Of a stretch of 64,000 nt of DNA, positions 35,587 to 44,130 are shown piece by piece. Every line of letters starts with the position of its first letter. Positions within the stretch are counted from its first letter, which is position 1. The translations under genes were made by a program, and so were the position numbers. The notes under the pieces were generated by a model. That model worked only from the letters and a program-made list of their open reading frames with translations, was not told where the DNA came from and did no database searches. Origin of the DNA: Sphingopyxis sp. MSC1_008 (GTDB taxonomy: Bacteria; Pseudomonadota; Alphaproteobacteria; Sphingomonadales; Sphingomonadaceae); the NCBI RefSeq assembly GCF_023197165.1, contig NZ_JALPRD010000002.1:372001-436000 (forward strand). The letters are read 5' to 3'.

Positions 35587-36200
35587 CCGGTCCTGCGCCT
35601 CTTCCGCCGGTGACCGCCGGTTCCTTGGCATTCCGCCTCGCCGTTGCCGCGATCGAAGGACGCTTCGTTCTCCAGACCTGTTGTTGCTGCGGCCATAGGC
35701 CGTATCCGCCAACCGAAATATGTAGTGTTTGCCTGAGCGGCGACCTCGAGTGGCGCGACCTAGAACCCGAAGGCGAAATATTGGCTGGGACCGCGGTGCA
35801 CAGCCCTATCGAGACCTATTTTCATCCCTACGTACCGCTGCCTGTCGTGCTCGTTCGGCTTGCGGGCGGTGGCAGTCTTCTCGCGTTTGTGGCGCCGGGA
35901 AGGGAAGTTCGCGGCAGAACTCCAATCGGGCTTCGGTTGAGCGCGGCCGGGGCGGCCGTTTTCGTCGCGGGCGACGCGCACGGCACCCAGCCATTTGGCG
36001 GCCTATCCGTCCGGCATGGAAGCGATCACCGGCTCGACAGTCCGGATCCTGTTTCGGCTGCCGAGAGACTGACCGCAGCTCTCATCTTTCATGGCATTGC
36101 GCACACGGGCCGCCACGAAATGGATCGATCCTTCGTCGAGGCCGAGACCGGCGGCCGGACCATTTCGATACGCATCGAACGGACGAAAGCCGACCTATGA
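35583..36200 (+). CDS. DUF35/ChsH2-like OB-fold, zinc-ribbon partner protein
   Basis: The 205-residue product has a rubredoxin-type zinc ribbon (LQTCCCCGHRPYPPTEICSVC) and an OB-fold segment (WRDLEPEGEILAGTAVHSPI). This is the standard architecture of DUF35 proteins that bind thiolase-like partners such as Ltp2 and stabilise the CoA-substrate site. It overlaps the thiolase stop by 4 bp and the ligase start by 4 bp (ATGA), so the three are co-translated. At about 200 residues it is longer than the usual 130-150 residues, with a C-terminal extension. Confidence 0.85.
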   Translation: MTGPAPLPPVTAGSLAFRLAVAAIEGRFVLQTCCCCGHRPYPPTEICSVCLSGDLEWRDLEPEGEILAGTAVHSPIETYFHPYVPLPVVLVRLAGGGSLLAFVAPGREVRGRTPIGLRLSAAGAAVFVAGDAHGTQPFGGLSVRHGSDHRLDSPDPVSAAERLTAALIFHGIAHTGRHEMDRSFVEAETGGRTISIRIERTKADL

Positions 36201-37795
36201 CCACAGCTTCGGCCGTCGCCGCCTTATTCACGCCTGGAGAGCGTTCGCTTCCTGCGCTGCTTGAAAAGCGGGCTCAGCTAAAGCACAAGCCGCTCCTGGT
36301 CTGCCAGGAAACGACCTGGACCGGGGCGGATGCTTTCGACCAGGCCGCGCGCGGCGCTCATGCGCTCGCCGCGGCCGGGGTGGCGCGTGGCGATCGCGTT
36401 GCGCTTATCTGCGGCAACCGGATCGAGTTCTTTCAAGTCTTTCTCGGATGTGCCTGGCTTGGCGCCGTTTCGGTTCCCATCAATACGGCTTCGCGCGGCT
36501 TTCAGCTCCAACATATCCTCGACACCGCTTCGCCGCGCCTCATCGTTGCGGAGCAATGCCATCTCGCGGCTCTGGAGACGGTCGATTTGGACAGCGCCCG
36601 AATTGAGCGGCTTCTCGTCATCGGCACAGACGACGTCAGCAATGTTGCGGGCCGAGCTGCCGAACCTTGGAAGCTTGCATCCAGCAGAACCGAGGTTGCG
36701 CGGCTCGATATCGGCGATCCGTTAACGATCCTTTTCACTTCGGGTACGACCGGACCGTCGAAAGGCGTCGTTTGCCCGCACGGGCAATTTTTCTGGTACG
36801 GCGTCTATTGCGGCGCTGCGCTCGACGTAAGAGCCTCGGACGTCCTGCACACGACGCTGCCTTTGTTCCACATCAACGCCCTCTGCGGCTTCATGCAAGC
36901 GCTGGTTCATGACGCGACGCTCGTTGTCGAACCTCGCTTTTCGGTGTCGCGATATTGGCAGGGTGTCAAAGACAGCGGCGCCACTGTGGTCTCGCTTCTT
37001 GGCGCTATGGCGGCGATGCTGCTCACCCGGCCCGAAAGCCTCGCAGAGCGCGATCATCGCGTCCGCCTTGCATCCGGGCCGGGCGTGCCAGCGACGCTCC
37101 ATGCGGAGTTTCTCCGGCGCACGGGCATTCTCTTGTCCGAAGGCTATGCGAGTACCGAGAGCAATGTTGTTATTTCGTCGCCGGCGGTCGGACACGAGCC
37201 CGGCACGATGGGATTCCTGGTGGACGGTTTTGACGCGATCGTCGCCGATGCGAATGATCGGCCGGTGCCGGATGGCGAAGCGGGGGAATTGCTGATCCGC
37301 GCCCGCGAGCCCTTCGCCATGGCGCTTGGATATTTTGGGATGCCCGACAAGACCGTCGAGGCTTGGAGAAACCTCTGGTTCCACACAGGCGACCGCGTTG
37401 TTCGCGATGCGGATGGCCGTTTCCGTTTCGTCGACCGATTGAAGGACGTCATTCGGCGCCGCGGCGAAAACGTCTCATCCTTCGAGGTCGAGGAGATCCT
37501 GCTCCGTCACCCCGCCGTCGCTCTGGCCGCCGTTTTTCCGGTTCCCTCCGATTTGGCCGAAGAGGAGGTGATGGCTGCAATCGTGCTCCGCGAGGGCGAG
37601 GTGGCTGACCCGGAAGCGATCGTGCGCTTCTGCGCCAAGCACCTGCCCTATTTCTGCGTGCCGCGCTTTCTCGACATTGTTGCGAAGGTCCCGCGGACCG
37701 AGAACGGCAAGATTCAGAAATTCAGGCTCCGGGAACAAGGCGTGACCGCGATGACCTGGGACCGTGAGCGAGCAGGACTCATTTTACGAGGCTAG
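36197..37795 (+). CDS. AMP-forming acyl-CoA synthetase (CaiC-like)
   Basis: The 532-residue product has the ANL motifs: TILFTSGTTGPSKGVV (P-loop), SEGYASTESN (A5), WFHTGDRVVRDADGRF (A7), DRLKDVIRRRGENVS (A8 hinge) and PRTENGKIQKF with the catalytic Lys. It links a carboxylic acid to CoA. CaiC-type members use small or branched acids; aromatic acids are also possible. The ATG at 36197 overlaps the preceding stop (ATGA). It activates the acid for the thiolase/DUF35 step in this module. Confidence 0.88.
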   Translation: MTTASAVAALFTPGERSLPALLEKRAQLKHKPLLVCQETTWTGADAFDQAARGAHALAAAGVARGDRVALICGNRIEFFQVFLGCAWLGAVSVPINTASRGFQLQHILDTASPRLIVAEQCHLAALETVDLDSARIERLLVIGTDDVSNVAGRAAEPWKLASSRTEVARLDIGDPLTILFTSGTTGPSKGVVCPHGQFFWYGVYCGAALDVRASDVLHTTLPLFHINALCGFMQALVHDATLVVEPRFSVSRYWQGVKDSGATVVSLLGAMAAMLLTRPESLAERDHRVRLASGPGVPATLHAEFLRRTGILLSEGYASTESNVVISSPAVGHEPGTMGFLVDGFDAIVADANDRPVPDGEAGELLIRAREPFAMALGYFGMPDKTVEAWRNLWFHTGDRVVRDADGRFRFVDRLKDVIRRRGENVSSFEVEEILLRHPAVALAAVFPVPSDLAEEEVMAAIVLREGEVADPEAIVRFCAKHLPYFCVPRFLDIVAKVPRTENGKIQKFRLREQGVTAMTWDRERAGLILRG

Positions 37796-37804
37796 GGGAA
37801 TAAC

Positions 37805-38800
37805 ATGCGGCAAGTTGTTGAAATAAGACAAGTAGGCGAAGCCGACGTACTCGATCTCGTCGAACGACCGGATTGTCCGCCACCTGCAGCGGGAGAAGTT
37901 CTCGTCGATATGCGGGCTGTCGGGATGAACCGGGCCGATGTCGCCTTTCGATCGGGACACTATCTCGTCCAGCCTAACCCCCCGTGCGGATTGGGCGTCG
38001 AGGGCAGCGGCGTAGTTCGCGCGGTGGGTGACGGCGTCAGCCGCTTCCAAGTCGGCCAGCGCATATGCATTCTTCCTGCCTTTCAGCAGGGGAGCCCCTA
38101 TGCGACATATGTGACCGCAGGCCTCTTTCCCGCGGCCGGCCTCATCGAGGCGCCCGACGAGTTGGACGATATCCAGGCGGCCGCTCTTTGGGTATCGACG
38201 CTCACCGCCTGGGGGGCGCTCATCGAACTAGCGGGTCTTGGCACCGGTGACTTCGTCCTGATTTCGGCCGCATCGAGCAGTGTCGGCCTCGCCGCAATCG
38301 AGATCGCCAGGGCCGTCGGAGCCATATCCATCGCGACGACCCGCAATCCGTCCAAGCAAGCGGAGCTTCTCGCCGCCGGTGCCAGTCACGTCGTCGTATG
38401 CGACCACTCGAATGTTACCGGCAAAGTGCGCGACATTCTAGGCACCGCCGGTCTCAAGGTTGCCTTCGACCCAATTGCCGGGCGCTTTTCCGAAGCCCTG
38501 GTTCCCTGCATGGCGGAAGAAGGGATCATTTTCATCTATGGCGGTCTCTCCGACGAGCCCACGCAGTTTGATCGACGTCCGATGATTTCCAAGGGCATCA
38601 GCCTAAGAGGCTATGTGCTGCGACAGGTCGTGGCGCGTCCGGACCGCCTCGAACGCGGGCGGACGTTCGTTCTGGACCATCTGAGAACCGGAACACTCGC
38701 TCCGCGTGTCGATCGAATCTTTCCCCTCGCGGACGTGGTCGAGGCCCATCGCTACATGGAGTCCAACGCCCAGTTCGGCAAGATCGTGCTAACGATCTGA
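37805..38800 (+). CDS. Quinone-oxidoreductase-type (MDR) NADPH dehydrogenase
   Basis: The 331-residue product starts MRQVVEIRQVG and has VGMNRADVAFRSGHY, GLGVEGSGVVRAVGDGVS, the NAD(P) site ISAASSSVGLAAIEIARAVG and FIYGGLSDEPTQ. The zinc-binding Cys/His set of alcohol dehydrogenases is not visible, so it is a zeta-crystallin-like reductase of enones or quinones. It sits 9 bp after the ligase stop, in the same operon. Confidence 0.85.
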   Translation: MRQVVEIRQVGEADVLDLVERPDCPPPAAGEVLVDMRAVGMNRADVAFRSGHYLVQPNPPCGLGVEGSGVVRAVGDGVSRFQVGQRICILPAFQQGSPYATYVTAGLFPAAGLIEAPDELDDIQAAALWVSTLTAWGALIELAGLGTGDFVLISAASSSVGLAAIEIARAVGAISIATTRNPSKQAELLAAGASHVVVCDHSNVTGKVRDILGTAGLKVAFDPIAGRFSEALVPCMAEEGIIFIYGGLSDEPTQFDRRPMISKGISLRGYVLRQVVARPDRLERGRTFVLDHLRTGTLAPRVDRIFPLADVVEAHRYMESNAQFGKIVLTI

Positions 38801-38956
38801 GGGGGCGGTGGGAGCGACCGACAATTGTTGCGCTCAGCACAAACCGGTTTCCTTAGCGATCTTGCCGCGTCTCAAAGCATGCCGCTATCTCGAAATTCGG
38901 TTGCCGGGAGAGGCCCGTCCCTCGCGTGTCTCGCGAGCTGCAGGGAGATTTCATAC

Positions 38957-39598
38957 GTGTCCGCGATGGCCTCCGCAAATGTGGCTGCTCCGCAAGCCGA
39001 TGCGGTATCGGCTTCCCGTCGCAAGGCCTTCATCGGCGCCGCGCGCGAACTTTTCTTCATCAACGGTTACGCGGGAACGAGCATGTCTTCGATCGCGGCG
39101 AAGGTCGGCGGTTCGAAAACGACCCTCTGGACCTATTTTCCCTCGAAAGCGGATCTGTTCGCAGCCGTGCTTGATGATCTCATCGACACCTATGGCCAGA
39201 CTCTGCGGGTTGAAATGCCCGAAGAAGAAGCCGTGGCCGATGTCCTCCGGCGGTTCGGGCGCGTTCTGCTCGCGACCGTGACTTCGCCGCCGATGCTTTC
39301 GCTCTATCGGCTGGTGGTTTCGGAGGTGGAGCGTTTCCCGCATCTTGCCGAGCTATTCTATGAGCGCGGGCCTCGACGCGGAATGGCGCGACTTGCCGGG
39401 TGGATGGCGGTGAAAATGCAAAAGGGCGAGCTGCGAAAGGGGTCCCCCGCGCGGGCCGCAAATGATTTCGTCGGGCTTTGCCAGGGCAGCGTTTATCAGC
39501 ATGCCATCCTTGGTCTTCCCGAAGGGACGCCCGGATTTGCGGCGGATGTAGACGTGGCTGTTGACACATTTTCTCGCGGCTGGTCGCCTGGCGCCTGA
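38957..39598 (+). CDS. TetR-family regulator
   Basis: The 213-residue product has the TetR HTH (KAFIGAARELFFINGYAGTS, SSIAAKVGGSKTTLWTYFPS). An AGGGAG lies 9 bp before a GTG at 38957; the ATG at 38966 is also possible. The C-terminal ligand domain is typical of AcrR-like regulators. It ends the ligase/dehydrogenase block and probably represses it in the absence of the acyl-CoA. Confidence 0.85.
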   Translation: MSAMASANVAAPQADAVSASRRKAFIGAARELFFINGYAGTSMSSIAAKVGGSKTTLWTYFPSKADLFAAVLDDLIDTYGQTLRVEMPEEEAVADVLRRFGRVLLATVTSPPMLSLYRLVVSEVERFPHLAELFYERGPRRGMARLAGWMAVKMQKGELRKGSPARAANDFVGLCQGSVYQHAILGLPEGTPGFAADVDVAVDTFSRGWSPGA

Positions 39599-39756
39599 AC
39601 GCGCGCGACCGCACCGGGATATTCGCCGTGATACGCGGGAACGGTGGCGGCACTTGATTGCGCTGCGAACACATCAGTTTCACTCTTGATCTATGCGCGC
39701 GACGGCAAAGTCGCCGAATAGAGCCAAATAGAGGCAAACAAAGTTCGGAGAATATC

Positions 39757-40596
39757 GTGACGCAAAATGCATCGATTCCCGTCGGAAAATATTTCTCGAG
39801 CCGCGATGGTCATGATATTCATTATCATGAGGTCGGCGCACCTGCGCCGGACAAGCCCAGCATCCTTATGCTGCACGGTAGCGGACCGGGCGCAAGCGGC
39901 TACACGAATTTCAACGGTAATTTCCCGTTCCTCGGTGACCATGGCTATCACGTCATCGTGCCGGATTACCTTGGCTACGGACTTTCATCCAAGCCCGCCG
40001 ATTTCCAGTACAAGGTCGACGCCCAAGTCGAATTGATGCGCGAACTTGTCGCGCACACCGGCGCGCGAACCTTGGTCATCGTCGGAAATTCGCTCGGCGG
40101 CTGGTTCGCCATTCATCACGCCATCCACTATCCCCATGAGGTCTCGAAGCTCATCGTAATGGCCCCTGGAGGTCTTGAGCCCCCGGAGAATTTCGTCCAG
40201 CAGATGGAGGGGCTCAGCGAGATGTTCCGAATTCCCCTCGAGCGCGATTTCAGCATCGAGACGATGCGTAAGCTATTCAATCTGTTCATGTTTGAGCCCG
40301 CAGGCGTCACCGACCAGATTCTTTCGGAACGTCTGGAAATCGCTCGGCAGCAACCAGTCGAGGTCTATACGACACTCGGCGGCACCGTGACCGCCCCGCG
40401 GCTCAACGAGGTCAAGGCGCCTATGCTCGCGCTATGGGGATATCATGACAAGTTCGTGCCTTACCGTCATGCGCAGATCCTGCTCGATCATGTGCCCGAC
40501 GTGCATCTGATCACGTCGAACCGTGCGGGTCACTGGTTCATGATCGAGGAACCCGAACTCTTCAACAAGGCATGCCTTGATTTTATAGAACAGTAG
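39757..40596 (+). CDS. Meta-cleavage product hydrolase (HsaD/BphD/XylF-like)
   Basis: The 279-residue product has a GTG start with TTCGGAGAA upstream. The MCP-hydrolase signatures are present: MLHGSGPGASGYTNFNGNFP, nucleophile elbow VGNSLGGWFAIH, LWGYHDKFVPYRHA with the Asp and SNRAGHWFMIEEP with the His. Such enzymes hydrolyse the C-C bond of extradiol ring-cleavage products to a 2-hydroxydienoate and a short acid. It points to meta cleavage in this island, yet no ring-cleavage dioxygenase lies in the window. The GTG gives a start consistent with family length. Confidence 0.88.
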   Translation: MTQNASIPVGKYFSSRDGHDIHYHEVGAPAPDKPSILMLHGSGPGASGYTNFNGNFPFLGDHGYHVIVPDYLGYGLSSKPADFQYKVDAQVELMRELVAHTGARTLVIVGNSLGGWFAIHHAIHYPHEVSKLIVMAPGGLEPPENFVQQMEGLSEMFRIPLERDFSIETMRKLFNLFMFEPAGVTDQILSERLEIARQQPVEVYTTLGGTVTAPRLNEVKAPMLALWGYHDKFVPYRHAQILLDHVPDVHLITSNRAGHWFMIEEPELFNKACLDFIEQ

Positions 40597-40622
40597 GGGC
40601 CGTTCGGCGCGCGTCGCCCAGC

Positions 40623-41750
40623 TTAGACGAAGCCGGGGGGCGCCGGTTGGCCGACGAGCACCTGACCAGCCTGTTCGTAGGCCGCGGGCGACAGAAAGGC
40701 GTGCTGACCGGTGACCAGCGCGTCTCGCAGATGCCGCGACACATTTTTCTGCGTCGCGCTGTCATCGGGATCGGTGATATCGAGCGCCGCACGGCAGGCG
40801 GCAACAGCGACTTCGGCGGCCTTTTTGGCCGCGATTCGAAGCAGGCCCAGCTCCCGTGTGGGGACAGATTCGCCTCGCCGCACCTGGCCCCAGACACGCG
40901 CCGTTTGCCTGTAGATTAGCGCGCGCGAAGCGAGGAGCGCCGCCGCCGCTTGGGCAAAGGGAGCGGTGCGCGCCGCGCCGCTCGCAGCGGCGCGCGCCTC
41001 GTCGAGCGCGCCCAGGGCAATCCCGACGCCCACGATCGCATGGTTGAGCGCGGAAAAGGGAATGACAGGAAAATGATAAATCGGTTCGACCCTCGTCGTG
41101 CCGCCGCCGCGCACAAAGGACCAGTCTGCATCGACCGCGACATTCTTGAGCAGGATGTCGTAACTGCCGGTACCCGCAAGTCCAAACACGCGCCAGTCCT
41201 CGACCAATTCCGCAGCCTCGCGCGGGAAAATGATCATGCGCGGCTTGGCGGAGAGGCCTTCGCCTTCGATCAAGATGCCCGCGCCGAGCCAGTCTGCGCC
41301 CGAACAGCCGCTTGCGAATTTCCACCGGCCGTTCAGCAGGAGCTGATTGCCGATGCGCTGGACAGGCTGAACGGGGAAGAGGCCGGCGGCGAAGGAAACG
41401 TCGGGCCCGCGGGAATAAAGTTCCTCGAAGCGGTGCGGCGGCAAACCGGCCAAATAGACCACCGCTCCCGCGAAGCTGGAGACCCAGCCAGCAGATCCAT
41501 CGACCGCGGCAATGCGCTCGACCAACCGCAGGAAGGCGACCGGATCAATTTCGTCGCCGCCAAGCGCCCGGGGGACGAGGGCGCGATAGAGACCCAGACC
41601 CTTGAGGGCGTGCGCAATATCGTCCGGGAGTCGGCAAAGCGTCTCGATCTCGTCCCGGCGAGAGCGAAGCTGCGTCAAGAAGATGTCGAGCGCCGGACCG
41701 CCGGCAGGCGTTGCTTGCGGTCCGCAATCTTCGATGATGTCGGCGATCAT
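40623..41750 (-). CDS. Acyl-CoA-dehydrogenase-fold flavin monooxygenase (IacA/HsaA-like), copy 1
   Basis: The 375-residue product has ALKGLGLYRALVPRALGGDE, DGSAGWVSSF, LLNGRWKFASGCSGADW, the FGLAGTGSYDILLKNV turn and QKNVSRHLRDALVTGQHAFL. This is the group D flavin monooxygenase pattern of HsaA, IacA and indole oxygenases, which use reduced flavin supplied by a separate reductase. No such reductase is adjacent; one is at 62772. It is divergent from the Rieske operon. The product at 51542 is a clear paralogue. No canonical acyl-CoA base Glu is evident. Confidence 0.85.
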   Translation of the reverse strand: MIADIIEDCGPQATPAGGPALDIFLTQLRSRRDEIETLCRLPDDIAHALKGLGLYRALVPRALGGDEIDPVAFLRLVERIAAVDGSAGWVSSFAGAVVYLAGLPPHRFEELYSRGPDVSFAAGLFPVQPVQRIGNQLLLNGRWKFASGCSGADWLGAGILIEGEGLSAKPRMIIFPREAAELVEDWRVFGLAGTGSYDILLKNVAVDADWSFVRGGGTTRVEPIYHFPVIPFSALNHAIVGVGIALGALDEARAAASGAARTAPFAQAAAALLASRALIYRQTARVWGQVRRGESVPTRELGLLRIAAKKAAEVAVAACRAALDITDPDDSATQKNVSRHLRDALVTGQHAFLSPAAYEQAGQVLVGQPAPPGFV

Positions 41751-41778
41751 AAGGGCCCCCGTGGCAGCAGTGAATGGG

Positions 41779-41938
41779 CGCAACAAAGCCGATTGGGGAC
41801 GACGGCGCATTGCAACGGCGGAAGCCATTGTTTCCCGGCTGCAAGCAAATGAGGTCTGTTGTGATCGTCAGTATCGACGCTGGCCGCAACAAAGGTTGCG
41901 CTCTGTGTCCATATCTTGCTGCGACGCGATAGGTTGCG
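41779..41938. promoter_or_regulatory. CGCAAC inverted-repeat boxes between divergent oxygenase genes
   Basis: CGCAAC-AAAG-GTTGCG at 41885-41900 is a perfect 6-bp inverted repeat with a 4-bp centre. CGCAACAAAG recurs at 41779-41788 and AGGTTGCG at 41931-41938. These three elements lie in the 246-bp space between the IacA-like gene and the Rieske alpha gene, the natural place for a shared operator. Confidence 0.45.
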
Positions 41939-41996
41939 GTTGTCGCACGGATTAGACAACGGCGATGGATTCCATGAAAAGGATATGGGTGCGACG

Positions 41997-43244
41997 ATGA
42001 GCGATGAAGCTGTGCACGAGCGGCTATGGCCCAATGCCGACGGTACGGCGGTTCCATACCGCGTTTTCACCGATCAGGGCGTATTCGACCGCGAACAAGA
42101 GCGGATCTTTCGCGGTCGCACTTGGTCGTTTCTCGCCCTTCAGGCGGAAATCCCCGAAACGGGTGACTATAAATCAACCTTCATCGGCGACACGCCGGTC
42201 GTCGTTGTACGCCAGAAGGACGGCGAGCCGGCAGCTTGGGTAAATCGCTGCATTCATCGCGGCGCGAAGGTGTGTCGTCACAACCGCGGAAAAGTCCGAA
42301 ACTTCACATGCGTGTATCACCAGTGGCAATATGGCTTGGACGGCAAGCTCCTTGGCGTCCCGTTCCGCAAGGGATTGAAGGGCATGAGCGGTATGCCCGA
42401 CGACTTCGACATGAAAGACCACCGGTTGCCTCCGCTGCGGGTTGAATCCTATGGCGGGCTCATCTTTGGAACCTTCTCATCGGATGTGGAGTCACTATCG
42501 GACTATCTCGGACCCGAGATGCGCCCGTGGATCGACCGCGTATTTCATAAGCCGGTCAAGTTTATCGGCACGCTGCGCCAGCGGATGAAATCGAACTGGA
42601 AACTATATTTCGAGAATGTGAAGGATCCTTATCACGGACATCTCCTTCATCTGTTTCACAATAGCTTCAACATCGGCCGGCCGAATATGGACGTCGAGAG
42701 CGCACTCGATCAAAGGCATGGAATGCATTCCGCCATCGTTGCGGTAAAGACCGAGAAGAGCAAAGATACCTCGATCTACCAGGAGAACACGGTCAGCACC
42801 TTCCAAGACGACGCGACGCTCCAGGACATGGAGGTGGTCCGTATGCGCGAAGAGTTCGAGTTGCCGGTGACGAACCAGATTCAGTCGATTTTCCCGTCGC
42901 TCGTGGTGCAGCAAATCCACAATTCCCTCGCGGCGCGCCAAATTGTTCCCACGGGACCGGGCGAATTCGAGCTCGTCTTTCATCTTTTCGGATATGAAGA
43001 TGACGACGATGAACTGCGCGATATGCGTTTGCTGCAGGCAAATCTGATTGGGCCGGCGGGTTATATCTCGATGGAGGATGGCGAAGCAACCGAACTCGTC
43101 CAGGCGGCCGTTTCACCAACGGGCACCGACGCCTCTTCGATGATGCTGATGGGCCACGGCGCGCCCGAGGGCCATAGGTCACTCATCACCGAGGAATTGC
43201 TCCGCGCGTTCTGGCGTGGCTATCGCGATATCATGGAGGACTGA
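41997..43244 (+). CDS. Rieske oxygenase large subunit, NagG/AndAc-like
   Basis: The 415-residue product has the Rieske centre CIHRGAKVCRH with CVYHQW, and the mononuclear iron site ENVKDPYHGHLLH. Its C-terminal half (FHLFGYEDDDDELRDMRLLQ, ANLIGPAGYISMEDGE) is close to what I know of salicylate 5-hydroxylase NagG and the AndAc anthranilate dioxygenase subunit. Those give gentisate or catechol from an ortho-substituted benzoate. An ATG at 41985 is also possible. The small subunit follows in 2 bp. No ferredoxin or reductase is nearby. Confidence 0.85.
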   Translation: MSDEAVHERLWPNADGTAVPYRVFTDQGVFDREQERIFRGRTWSFLALQAEIPETGDYKSTFIGDTPVVVVRQKDGEPAAWVNRCIHRGAKVCRHNRGKVRNFTCVYHQWQYGLDGKLLGVPFRKGLKGMSGMPDDFDMKDHRLPPLRVESYGGLIFGTFSSDVESLSDYLGPEMRPWIDRVFHKPVKFIGTLRQRMKSNWKLYFENVKDPYHGHLLHLFHNSFNIGRPNMDVESALDQRHGMHSAIVAVKTEKSKDTSIYQENTVSTFQDDATLQDMEVVRMREEFELPVTNQIQSIFPSLVVQQIHNSLAARQIVPTGPGEFELVFHLFGYEDDDDELRDMRLLQANLIGPAGYISMEDGEATELVQAAVSPTGTDASSMMLMGHGAPEGHRSLITEELLRAFWRGYRDIMED

Positions 43245-43246
43245 CT

Positions 43247-43729
43247 GTGTCGCTCTCACCACGTCTGTACGATCGCTTGCTGGTGGAGGAATTCCATGCC
43301 GACTATGTGGCATGCCTGAATGAACTCCGACTGGACGAATGGCCCGAGTTTTTCACCGAGGACGGGCAATATGGCCTGTGGTCTCGCGAAAACTGGGATG
43401 CTGACCTCCCGGTGCCGATGTTTCTTTGTCGCAATCGCCGTCAAATGATGGATCGGATAACATCTTACCGCGAGGCAAATATCTACCCGGATCACTGGAA
43501 CCGGCATTTGATCAGCGCAACACGCATTGTCGAATCTTCCGCTGACGCGATTGTCGCGGCAAGCAATTACGCGGTGTTGCAGACCCGGCAGGATGGCGAG
43601 AGCTTTGTCTATCAGACTGGCCGCTGCCACGATCGCTTTGACCGCACCGGCGATCAGCTTTTGCTGCGCGAACGAACGATGATCTATGATACGATGGCCG
43701 TTCGAACGCTTTTCGTCCTTCCTGTCTAA
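43247..43729 (+). CDS. Rieske oxygenase small subunit (NagH/AndAd-like)
   Basis: The 160-residue NTF2-fold protein has LVEEFHADYVACLNELRLDE, WPEFFTEDGQYGLWSREN and LRNRRQMMDR-like segments of ring-hydroxylating dioxygenase beta chains. A GTG start lies 2 bp after the alpha stop. It forms the alpha3beta3 terminal oxygenase with the preceding gene and has no catalytic metal of its own. Confidence 0.85.
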   Translation: MSLSPRLYDRLLVEEFHADYVACLNELRLDEWPEFFTEDGQYGLWSRENWDADLPVPMFLCRNRRQMMDRITSYREANIYPDHWNRHLISATRIVESSADAIVAASNYAVLQTRQDGESFVYQTGRCHDRFDRTGDQLLLRERTMIYDTMAVRTLFVLPV

Positions 43730-44130
43730 ATGAGGCAGCGCCGGCCTAGCTGACGTCGCTTTGGCGGGAGCAGCCAGAACGGCGATAATGCGCGGGTGCG
43801 ACAATCCTGTCATACCTCGCAGACATGGAAATACCCGGTATTCCCAAAGCGCGCAGCGTCGCCCGCGGTCCGCTGAGCGTCGATCGCGGTGCGCCCCAAG
43901 CGCTGGCGTTTGCTATAAGCGAAGCGCGAGGTCGGGACGACCTTGAGATGCCGGCCTGAACAATGATCGATGGTATAGCTGATGGGCGTAACGGGCAAAT
44001 ATCCGAAGTCATCTGCCTCACTTCGGGGCCCCCTGAAGGCTGCATGCGCCGTCAAGCCGGTTCGCAGAGGGGATAGCCGGGGCAGGGCGTCGCAGCCAGT
44101 CTCAGTGGCATGATAAAAAATGGAGAGGCG
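43730..44130. other. 400-bp stretch with one possible small minus-strand frame
   Basis: No clear gene. A minus-strand frame of 81 residues (43810-44055) has coding-like third positions and reads FGYLPVTPISYTIDHCSGRH, then LGRTAIDAQRT, but it matches nothing I recognise. It could be a remnant. GGAGAGG at its right end (44123-44129) belongs to the CoA ligase at 44131. Confidence 0.4.

Noticed and set aside
35729..36196. Upstream extension of the CoA ligase frame into the DUF35 gene
   Set aside because: Overlaps a supported gene out of frame; the ATGA-coupled ATG at 36197 gives the family N-terminus.
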